DNA of 64,000 bases from Pseudoscleropodium purum (taxonomy: Eukaryota > Streptophyta > Bryopsida > Hypnales > Brachytheciaceae), in the NCBI GenBank assembly GCA_963969395.1, contig OZ017797.1:31806001-31870000 (forward strand), given 5' to 3'. The notes beneath the pieces were generated by a model, which was given only the letters and a program-made list of their open reading frames with translations, made no database searches and had not been told where the DNA came from. Numbering within the stretch: the first letter of the stretch is position 1; every line of letters starts with the position of its first letter. Positions 24,031 through 34,200 of the stretch are shown one piece after another. The position numbers were made by a program, and so were the translations under genes.

Positions 24031-24148
24031 CCGCCCCGCCCATCCGCCTTCTGACGGCGGAAGGGATGCTACGTCCATGCGTCCGGACGTTCGAACGTCC
24101 AGGTTACGGACGTTATTTTGGGACGGACGTAGAGATTCGTCAACCCTG
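24031..24148 (-). mobile_element. hAT-family terminus, 'A-type' end facing left
   Basis: Read from 24148 leftward on the minus strand it begins CAGGGTTGACGAATCTCTAC and follows the first ~115 bp of the miniature elements at 20765 and 24553, then changes to AT-rich DNA downstream of the hAT gene. It is therefore the right end of a longer element, probably that of the hAT transposase. It interrupts a P450 coding sequence at 24149. Confidence 0.75.
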
Positions 24149-25002
24149 CTTTTGCCAAGTACCATGCTCGTGACATTGTTGGTAGCAAGGTGAACCACTT
24201 TTGCCTTTAGTAGCACATTATTTCCTTCTATGGAGTCTTCGTAAATCGACTTCACCATTTGACCAAACTCCTCATCGTGGGGCGTCCCAAAGGACTCCAT
24301 CCGCTTTTGCGTGAAAAATTCCAATGTGTAGATCTTTTGCATGTGACACCAATGGGGGCCATACGGCACCATCTCAATGCCCTGGTAGTTGTTGCTAAAC
24401 ACTTTCCTTGCCATGCTTGTTTGCAAGTGACTCACCCACGACTTATCTTGTACCTTCAAAAACTACAAGGCTGCGTTGACCATTGAAGCGATCAAGAAGG
24501 GGATTGCGCCTATGCGCAAGTACAAAACAGGCCCAAATTTCTCCATTGTGTGTAGGGTTGACAAATCAATACGTCCGCCCCAAAATAGCGTCCGTAACCC
24601 GGACGTCCGTCCTCACGGACGCCAACAGACGCAGCATCCCTCCCGCCGACGGAAGGCGGACGGACGGGGCGGATGGCCCGAGGCAGACGCCCAGAACATG
24701 CGGACCACATTAGTCCACGTGTCGATCAGACGGCTGTAACCGGGCGGACGGGGGGACAGGCGGACGCTACGTCCGCCGAGACTACAAATGTCAGCGGACA
24801 CTACGGACATAGCGTCCGCGTCCGGATGTCCCGGACGTCCAACCGTCTTGTCAACCCTGATTGTGTGCCACAAAATTTGATGAGGAAGCTCACATAACTT
24901 TCCAATCAATGGCAGGGCCTTTGTCCCTTGTGGCAACTTTGGTCTTTCACTTCAGAGGTTCATCACAAATGCCGCAAGAGTCGCAAGCGTCATCACTTCC
25001 AT
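24149..25002 (-). pseudogene. Cytochrome P450 first-exon fragment, twice disrupted
   Basis: From ATG at 25002 on the minus strand: a short hydrophobic anchor (MEVMTLATLAAFVMNL), the hinge LPQGTKALPLIGKL, then after a miniature element (24553-24859) MEKFGPVLYLRIGAIPFLIA, SMARKVF, and the C-helix region YGPHWCHMQKIYTLEFFT. In P450s this reads W-R-x-x-R-K; both Arg are changed (to Cys and Gln), each a CpG-type transition. A TGA at 24954-24952 and a TAG before FLKVQDKSW interrupt it. The heme-binding Cys region is absent because a hAT-type end cuts the gene at 24149. Plant P450s of this kind are ER-anchored monooxygenases; this one is non-functional. Confidence 0.8.
24553..24859. mobile_element. 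hAT miniature element in P450 pseudogene, 8-bp TSD
   Basis: 307 bp from TAGGGTTGACAAATCAATAC to TTGTCAACCCTG, flanked by ATTGTGTG at 24545-24552 and 24860-24867. The interior is GTCCG/CGGAC-rich. The left half aligns with the A-type end at 24148 and the right half, reversed, with the B-type end at 7188. Confidence 0.93.
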
Positions 25003-27121
25003 CGCCACAGGCCCACAACCCACCATGACTTTGAAGCATTGCCACACGATCCTCCAAGAGAGTTTCCATCACCATAGATTATGTCAAGCCGCCTTCTAGT
25101 ATAAGCATCTTACAAACTCCCCCTCAACAATCAGGACTCTAGACACTGGACAATACTTCGATTTGCACTTGAAAATATTTTCAAAGGGCTTGTATATTTG
25201 TTGCTAAAACACGAAGAAGCTAATTGGGGTTTACATAGAGGGCAACAGCAAGTATGTTAACCAAGGCATGTTTAGTAAACATTTTATATTAAGCTAGCTC
25301 GTTGCTTGTTATGTTTACTCGCATTTGCCGACAAACAAAAAGTTTGTTGTGATCGTAGCATGACGTGAGATTTGATCAAGCAATCCACGCCGTTCGAACT
25401 ACTACCCAAGTTTGATGTTGTCCAAACAAAAGCTTGCCCAACTGCCCATAATGGAGGTTACAACCCCCATCACAAAAGCTTCTAGATGTCGCGTCCATTG
25501 AATGATTATGGATCGAAGCCCATTGACTACATTGTGCACCAAGATGCCATCACCCTAGCGAAGGGGGTTGAGCCTCTTTCATAGCATCTGGACATCGTCA
25601 TAGTGCTCGGCAAGCTAACATGAACATAGGACTCTCCTCCACTCTCGACTTCGTATGCTTCTTCTTTTGGTTCTCTCCATCTTTCGAATCCCTCGACGCT
25701 CATGTCTGACCCTGCCATTAGGTGCTCCCCCCCCCCTTCAAAGCTTAGGGGCATGTATTGCCCTCTAGGCATTTCTTATTTCAAAAAAATCACTATAGAA
25801 TTAGGTTTCTCTTTCATAAAGAGCCAAAACGCCCCAATGGAATGTGAGACAATTCAAACAATTCAATCTCTCAAAGAATTTAATCTCAAAATAATATGAG
25901 AGCTCATAATATGCTTCTCCAAAGTACCTACATTACAAATTTGTATGGTAATGGGCAGTTCTACCTTATTAGATGAAACAAGCCTCATCATAATGCAAAA
26001 ACAAAGTCTCAATCAAATAATAAAACTTTGATAAAGTAGGAGGCATGTATTTTTGTATATTTCTATTGTAGATTAAAATCCAACATATTGCAAAATATAC
26101 AAATATAATGAAATACGTCTCTTCCGTTTGTTTCTAAGGTTTGGAACTATGTCTACAAAGCTATCGTGATCTACAAGCATAAGGATAAATATAGAAGCTT
26201 CGGAGCTCTCTCTCTATCAAGAACATAATGTTTGTCAAAGGTAGTATTGGAAAGACACGTTTGAAGAAATGAAGAGAATACTTATTAAGTGTAACCAACT
26301 AGGTTCATCCATTCAAGTGTTTTGGTAGATTAGGCTTGTGAGAACTACCGCTTCATGAATTTCAAATTTTGGATGGCTATCATAAGGTCTAATGAGCCAT
26401 CTTCTATTCTGACACCCCACTTGATTGTCTATCTTTCACTCATTAAATCTTCCTGACAAGATTTAATGAGAAATTGAGAATCTTCTTGTATGCGTGTTGT
26501 CAGAGTCGTCTCAACTCATAAATTTCTTTTTTTTTTAATCAACCTTTTACTAGAGTTGCCTCAACTCACTGATTTTTTTCTTTTTTCAATAAACCTTTTG
26601 CTAAAGCTACCTCAACTCATTTATTTCTCTAAACTCTTTTGAAAGTGATAATGAAGGAACTAAATGGTGGCTTTGTATAAATAGTTTGTAAACCTACTAT
26701 CAAAGTTCACCTACCAATTTGTACTTCTGGAATGGCATAGGTAGAATTGAAATCATATAATTTGTACAAACTATGTTGTACTTCACATGCTTCTGTCTTT
26801 TGTAGTTGTAGTTGAAGTAGAAGTATCTCTTGCTTCTCATTCAATTGTTTTGCACTATTACTTTATCAGCATAGCTTGCATTAGAGTAGATGGTCATGTA
26901 GTTCTGCTTGTGTTTCCGTTGGTAGATGGAAATCAAGCTAGAGTGTCCAGTCACCTTCTACATGTATGTCTCAGGTTTGGTGAGTCTTCTATCTACATGG
27001 AAGAAGAGAGAAAGTCTAAATGTGGTGAGAACATTAGTTTGTTCCTATTGAGAAGAGTGAAGACGAGGATGGAGTTTGTTGGTTTCTCCCTATAGGAAAC
27101 TACAGAGCGTATGGTCTTCCT
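25003..27121. other. Mostly non-coding; one weak ORF
   Basis: No gene I can identify. A minus-strand open frame at 25772-25527 (81 residues, Glu/Ser-rich, containing EHLMAGSDMSVEGFERW) is fairly GC-rich for the region and may be part of the same decayed neighbourhood as the P450, but it has no recognisable domain. 25900-26780 is AT-rich and featureless. Confidence 0.4.
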
Positions 27122-30100
27122 TTGTCCATTCTGAATGCATCTACGCAAATGGTCAATTGCCAGTTTGATAATTCAAGAGTGGATATGCCATATATCACAA
27201 CCGTAGTTTCTCCTAGCCCTCCTCAGCAAGAACTTCCAATTCCTAATTCAAGTACTTTTCTACATGCTATAAAGATTGAGAAATTAGACCCTATTATCGA
27301 GTTATCAAGTAAACTAGAAGGAGAGTCACCCGATGTCAATGTTTGTGAGAAACCGCATCACTTTCAAAATGATGTTGCTAGTTGTGACATTATTCATTCA
27401 ATTTCTAACATCCAAACCAATAGTCTTGCACAATCTCCATTGTCTCGTCCTCTATTGTATCTGCCTGCACTTGATAAGAGAAGCATAATGGAATGCTTGA
27501 GTAATTTGAAGAGCATGCATTGGTCTAGGAATGAACTGTCCACAATGGATGTGAACTCCATCAAGCACCATCGAGTTGGGTTTCTTCTACCAATCTTCAA
27601 CGAGGACGTCATCTTTGAGTTGCCTCCATGACACACGTGGCCATCTTTGTCAGCTACCAAGAACTTGGAGGGGATGGACAAACATTATGATGGACATGCG
27701 TGGTGTAAGGTATAAACTACCAATATTCACAACTCTAATAGTTTGAAATTCCGGAAGTCCTATTGCGCTAGTCACCTTGTTTGTGTAAATTTTGAATTTG
27801 AACATCTAAAGAGAGCTAAGAAGCGCAATGAAACGGAGTGGAATGGATATACAGTTTCCCCGTTTCTAGTAGAAGACAATCCTACCAAGGATTGTACATT
27901 AGTTTGCAAACTATGCAAACAGACTCCAACGTGTCTAAAATAGTGCGATGCTAGAATATACTATTGTTATAGTGAGGTTTCTAAAATGACGAGGGCTACA
28001 ATTCATCTTGGAGATCATTCTCACCTGGTAGCAAAAGGCATATATAGAGACTTTGCAGAGAAAATTTGCAAACTCATTGCAGAGCAAGTGGCAAAAATCC
28101 CTACCACCACAAACTCTGCCATTGCTTTCTTTGCAAGCAAAGATTTTATCACAACATATTTTTTTTACAATGGACAAGGAGAGAAAGAAATGTTGAAGGG
28201 AAAAGAACTAGAAGAGGTGGTGGATTGATTTCAATACTTGAGTAGTTCCAACATTCGAAACATGATATCCTCATTTTGCTCAAACAATTATGGAGGCACC
28301 ATCAAAAACATAATGACCATGAAGAAAGAGTCAAAGTTCAAATTCATTCACGACAGCGTCTTCCTAGGCCAAGGAAAAGAGAAGGTGTTCATTTTCAAGA
28401 TGCTCACTGAAGGACCTGGAAGTGGTGTAGACCTAGTGAAGTGTATGTAACCTGGAGGAAATCTTCAAAATGCGTGGATGATGTTTGACCATGTTAAGCG
28501 AGTAAAGGAAGTGACGACAATGGCTTACTACGTGTACGACCCAGATTACAAGAAAGTCATGACAATTGGAACTTGTGATATGCAATCAAAAGATACCGAG
28601 ATTTAGGTGCTCTTTTGGAAGTGCTTGAATGTTGTAATGTTACGACATGGAGTTGGGAACCCAAATTTCAAAGGATTTATGGCTGATAGCCCTATAGCCA
28701 ACTGGAATGCCATACGAATTGTATATAGAAGTGGTTTTGCAGATTAAAAAATGGAGAACAGGGAAAGAACATGCTTATTGCATTGGAGTATTTCACTCCA
28801 AAAATACACACAAAATACATTAAAGAAGCGATTTCAACAACAACACAATTTATTTTGTAAACAATACAAAGATGCAAAGTCAATGGAGGAAGCGAAAATG
28901 AAGTACCTAGTAATTTGGTCCTAGTGGTTATTGTCAAGAGCAACCACAGAAGATGCACTTCACCACTTAGAACATTGGCTTGCCTTTTAGCATTTCTGAT
29001 ATAGGCAATGGGGAGGATTCATGCAAATGGTAAGTTAATTTGCTTGGAATATAATATTTCTTGAAATTCCATTTGCAAATTTTTTTTTGCATTCAAAGCA
29101 ATTTTATACTATAATCCATATTTGTATCATTCAGTCTAAATGCATTGAGTTTCCTAAATCTTTGCTTTAGGAAAAATAGAAATGTCCCGGATTGATTCAA
29201 AGTTGGGGTACTAGGAAGGACTATAAATACACTTATTAGATAGGACTTGTATATATGAGATATACCTTAGTATCTCTAAATTTTCATTCGCATTTTTTTC
29301 AAAAAAATAATAAAAAAAAAATAGTTTATGTCTTTATGAAACAAAAGTGGGGGTAGGAGGAGAGACCTTCAATACCCCCATTGGATCTGATGGGGGTATG
29401 TTGGGTCCCTCTCCATACCCCTACTTTTGATTTATGTTCAAAAAATTCTGAAAAAAAATAAAAAATAAAAAATAAAAGATTCGAAGGTTGTTAGGCAAAC
29501 GCAAAATCCGTACTTTAGATCTAAGGGGTTTATTTTTAGCCTCCAAAAAATATATTAAATAGCAGTCATTTGAATTTGTATTTTTGTCTTGGCTTCGTGA
29601 AAAATTTTCAATTCTGAACATAAACCAAAAGTGAAGGTAGTGGAAGAAATCCCAAGGTAGCCCATCAGATCTGACAGGGGTATTTGGAATCCTTGTTACT
29701 ACCCTCACTTTTGGTTTATGTATTTATAAATAGTTATTTGTATCTTTGAAAGGTTTGAAGATGGTATAAAACATTGAATTAGCAAAGTCTAATATTTGAG
29801 CAGTTCCATTTTCAAGATTTGAGTTTGGAGGAACTTGCCGATATGCCTTCTTGTAATTTGTCAAAAACCATGCACAACAAGTGGCTTCAAATGTCTAGAA
29901 ATAGAGGGAACAATCTCTTTGATGCCACATGTGATGATAGTATTCGTGCATGGATGCAAATGACAAATTACCATGCGTATTTGAAGGGACATACTTCGGG
30001 ATCTAGTCCATCAAAAGGGGAGTTGAAGTTGAGAGCAGCAAGAAGTAGGGGTGATCCAAAGAAAATTGCAAAGGCACTAAATTCATTGCCTAGTTCCAAA

Positions 30101-31204
30101 GGTATTGGAACTCGCATTCATCATCTAGAAGGAGAAGAGATTTTTGGGAGCATGAAGAGGAAATTAGACATTTCTATTGGCAATGTAGGGGACTTGCATA
30201 GACCTAATAAAGTTAATTTTTCCCAACCTCGTGTTCGAACATGTTCCACAGTAGCGTCAGTGGAATCTTTAGGACATAAAGGTAAGAAACCTCTAGTGAA
30301 CACTCTACCACATGTTACGGTTGCATGTGAAAGTGATTGCAATGCATCAAAATGGCACATTGCAAGGATTAGCCACAGGTCAAATGCAAAATTTTATGTT
30401 CAATAGCAAAGTTCAAACATCACATGCAAGGCGAGAATTGCCAAAGGTTGGAAGGGAACTCTCGCTCCAACCTATAGTGGAAGAAAGATAGATTACGAGA
30501 GTAAGAAAGAAGTAGTGGCAAACTTTTGGTTCTATGCTGATGACATTGAACGGTGCGTCAAAGGAAACAAACGCAAGTGGGTTATAGAGTGGCCGGAGGT
30601 TCTGGAAGTATGGCCTATCTTAACAAGAACAAATCTTACCTGAGAAGAGACCTTATTGTTGTAACATGTTGGATTTCAACTTCAAGAGCATCCCTTGTTG
30701 TCTCCTCAACGGCTATTCGGTATGTCTAACATATTTAAGACCATGCTGTATGATGAACCAACTCCAACAAATGCACATGTATATCCAACTATACGAAACA
30801 ACCGTACCATACGCTAAATTGCAAATGCACCTACAATTGAACAACACAACAAGTGGGAGAACACTAGCAACATCAAGGGAGAGATATTGGGAGTGACGTT
30901 GTTACCATTTCTTGGTTTAGGAACAATTGTTTCACTACAAACTGGGGTTGAACCAAATTTGGATGTGTATCGAATCAATATGGGCATATACCCATCGTGC
31001 ACGTGCCCTGACTTTACTCCTATGGTGGTTTCAACAATTGGAGGTCGGCAACAGTATGTGAATTGTAAGCATTTATACTAATTCTTCCGGTACTTCTGCA
31101 AAATGGATGTAAACGAAGACAAGTTCATCCATGCACCAAGCTATAGCTTCAAAGAGTTGAAGCTCATTTTGGTTAAAGCGGGGATTATCACAGTCTTAGA
31201 ATAA
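27122..31204 (+). pseudogene. SWIM zinc-finger transposase-like gene, decayed
   Basis: All parts lie in one reading frame in two exons, 27122-29029 and 29804-31204, with a 774-bp GT-AG intron whose removal keeps the frame. Exon 1 has a possible zinc cluster (LVCKLCKQTPTCLK, then a Cys-rich stretch and MTRATIHLGDHSHLV) followed by a core with TIGTCDMQSKDTE, FKGFMADSPIANWNAIR and ERTCLLHW, in the spacing one would expect of a DDE-type transposase core. Exon 2 is basic, then ends with YPSCTCPDF ... YVNCKHLY, a SWIM finger (C-x-C-x(n)-C-x-H). Core plus C-terminal SWIM is the architecture of MULE/FAR1-type proteins; membership is inferred. At least twelve in-frame stops interrupt it, most explicable as CAG/CAA/CGA/TGG transitions. 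The true start is uncertain. Confidence 0.55.
29030..29803 (+). other. Intron of the SWIM gene carrying two hairpin units
   Basis: Begins GTAAGTTAAT and ends TTTGAGCAG; splicing joins MQM to FHFQDL in phase. It contains two ~105-bp palindromic segments at 29331-29437 and 29615-29720. Each can fold on itself (for example CATAAACCAAAAGTGA at one end and TCACTTTTGGTTTATG at the other), and the two are inverted relative to each other. Probably a foldback element inserted in the intron. Confidence 0.55.
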
Positions 31205-34200
31205 TGGCAAATGTTAGCAATAAGTAGTTCAATGGTACAATAGATTATAGATGAATACATTTCATATGATTGAAAGTATTTTCAGTTAATTAGAAGTTTT
31301 CATTTTCTTAAAGAAGTGATCATTTTGTCTCAATTCTTTTTTCCACTTGTAGTCCAATTTCTGTTGGTATTAATTTGATGAATTCAGTTATTATGTTCAT
31401 ATTTGTAAGTTTAAGATTACTTTGTCAATTTTATTTGGAGTATACCATGTGTTCATTGAAGTGGATTTTTTTTTATCTTAGTGATCACTCCATTAAATTG
31501 GAGTATTGTAGCAAGAGGTCAAAGAGACTTAAACATGGTGGCCCGAGTTTGAAACCCACAAGGCTCTAATTAATTCCAATATGCTTAATATATCTCTAAT
31601 TTAACCTAACTTAAGCAAATGTAGTGGAAATTGCAATTTTTTTAAACGGTCATAAGTAGCGCAGTTATAGGCCCGTTTTCTATAAATAGCGAAAAAATCT
31701 ATAAATATAAAATCTGTATTTAAAAGAAAATTAACTTCTAATTTAAGGCTACATGCTTACAAGATTCATGCTCACCGTGTCGTTGCATTGGAGTCTCATC
31801 CTACAACTTCCAGTGTGAAGCAAGAAGCCTAAATACTTTGGCAGGATGTTTCTGTGCGCAACAACTTGCATCTAACTTTGTTTGTTGTTTTGTCTCCTTC
31901 AAATTGCGTGCTAGGTATTAGGAGGGTATGGAACTACTAACATTACCCATTCTGTTGATTCCATCCACAAGTTGTGTGACGTTGCTAAAGCTCATCTTGG
32001 CAACACCATTGTTAAGGCAATTGCGCCTCTATTGTTTTTTGTGCTCTTTTCAAGCCACATTGTCACTTTAGATGCATCTTTGTTAGGGGGAGGTCTTTTT
32101 ATCAAGTGGGGAGTTTGTAGGATGAATGGACAACTTTTGATTGCACCCTAGTTAGCGAGTAGTTTATTTGGTATATTCTTTATTTTTGGCATATTATGTG
32201 TTTTGGTGTATTATAGGAATCTGATGCAACTATTTGTATCACTTTTAGTATGTTTGATTGTATTGGAATATTTCCTATATAAATTGAAGCTTAAGTGATG
32301 CTTAGGAATGTGATAAATTTTGTATGCTACAATGAATACTTGGAAACTGATGATTTGAATTGTCTGCAGTGTAGTTTCAAGCTTTTCACTTGAGCTACAA
32401 CTCACAAATTGGGTATCAATATGTGGTTGCAAAGGTTTTATCTCTTTTCAATCCTTTTCAAGTTAACGTAAAATAGGAATGTTTTGTCCAAAGCTTTATT
32501 TATACAATTGTAATTGTTCACATCGATGCAATAAGTATAATTAGGATCATCTTGGATTGAAAATATGCATTGCACCATCGGTTTTATTTATTTTAGTCTT
32601 TTGATGAAGAAATATCATACTTGTTGAAGATTCTATTGCTTGTGAAGGTGGACATTTGATGTAGAATTGCTCTACCTTTGTAAGCGGCTACACATCCTTG
32701 TCTACAAAATAGCGATTATTTGGTTAGAGATTCCAAGGTTAGAAGTGAAGCTAGTTGGCATTGCCCATGATGTGATTTTGCAAACGTTATATGCCAGGTA
32801 TTGTGGCAAGAATTTTTTATTGAAAGGACATATTCACATACAATATCTCCAAAATTAGAAGTCTTAGAATTTCATACTAAAAGGAAATATTTTAGTCATT
32901 AAGTATATTAATGCAAGTCCTAGACAATATATTTTTAGCAATTTTCACAAAAAACACATGACCTTCCGATATGTGTTTTATGATTTGAAATCGCACGTAA
33001 AAGATGTAGTAGAATGTCTTTAAAAGTCACATTCAAAACATTAAGTAATGTCCTTTGAAGCATTGTCCTAGACACAACATTTTAAATAAAAATTACTTAA
33101 AAGACTTGCACTTTAAGTACGCATTTTTTGACTAAAAAATGTGCTTAAAGCATCCTTTTCTCTTGTAGAGATATGAACTTGAATTGATGAAAGATTGCAT
33201 TGTCTTCAACTTAGGGTGCAAATTTTCTAATTGCAATTGAATTCTCCCCTTCTTTTAAAAGATGACTTAAAGTTTTTGAAGTAACAAAGTTCCAAAGCTA
33301 TTTTTGAAACACTCCAATGGTGTATCAAATAGTGACTCTTTTTTTGTTAAAGCAATTTTGAAGAATACTACTCATCCACTTATGTAATCAATTTTTTTTG
33401 TCACTTGGTGATGAATTTGCAGCCTATAAACTAATTTTTTTAGATTCAATTTTTTCATATGTGGATTAATTTGTTAAGAATTAGTTCTAAAATTAAGGTG
33501 TTTACGAGAACACGTATTGCATTCAAACTTGAGGTTTTTTATTTGTAATATACAATATTTTATCCATGTACCTTTTTCTTCCAAATTAAATGACTATCCA
33601 ATAAAAAGATGTGACCTACTCCTAAAGTTCCTCTGCCCCTTGATTAGAAAATCCCCACCATCAAATCAAATTAAAATAACTGACCCCTTCTCTATCATCA
33701 ATCATAATGTTGAAAATAAAATAGACACTATTGATCTAAGCTATCAATCTGAAATATGAATATGAATACAAATATTATATAGATATAGAAGATGGATACA
33801 AATATGGATACATAAGATGGATATGACAATATGGCAATATCCTATAATAATTGTATATTCCATATGAATGTGAAATTACAAATAGGAGTAGTAGTTAGAA
33901 TTAGGGTTAGGGTTAGGATTAGGGTTGAGGTGGAAGTGGAGGTGGTTTGGATTTGGAATGGGGAGGGGAATTAAAAAAATATTGAAATTAGATTTAATTG
34001 GATTTGAAGCACCTAAAACTTCTACCTCACTATACCTATGCGTTCTAAATATAGGTACAACTTATCTTGTACACATCCATGACAATGAAAGTTTAATAGG
34101 ATATATAATGATAGACTTACAAATGGCAAAGAAAACACTTTCTTAAGCAAATGTACCACTTTCAATTTGTCTACTCATTTTGCCATGAACTTCAAAGTGG

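Larger units (their letters stand above)
7188..24148. mobile_element. Candidate 17-kb multi-gene hAT element (or nested cluster)
   Basis: Bounded by a B-type terminus at 7188 facing right and an A-type terminus at 24148 facing left. Complete miniature elements in this window consist of exactly one A-type and one B-type end, so this is the pairing expected of an autonomous parent. Between them lie a kinase-like gene, a UIM gene, a RING gene and the hAT transposase, each with a GTCCG island upstream. Against it: the flanking 8-mers (GTTTGAAT on the left, CTTTTGCC on the right) do not match, and the flanks belong to different sequences (Gypsy gag and a P450 gene). A nested cluster or later recombination is an equally fair reading. 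Confidence 0.35.

Noticed and set aside
7188..24148. Proof of a single 17-kb insertion by target duplication
   Set aside because: The 8-mers at the two ends (GTTTGAAT and CTTTTGCC) do not match, so only a candidate is reported.
31500..31565. tRNA or tRNA-derived SINE (box B-like GAGTTTGAAACCC)
   Set aside because: No cloverleaf can be drawn and no convincing A box or 3' end is present.
33896..33928. Interstitial telomere (TTAGGG words)
   Set aside because: Only about four imperfect copies, and the plant repeat is normally TTTAGGG.
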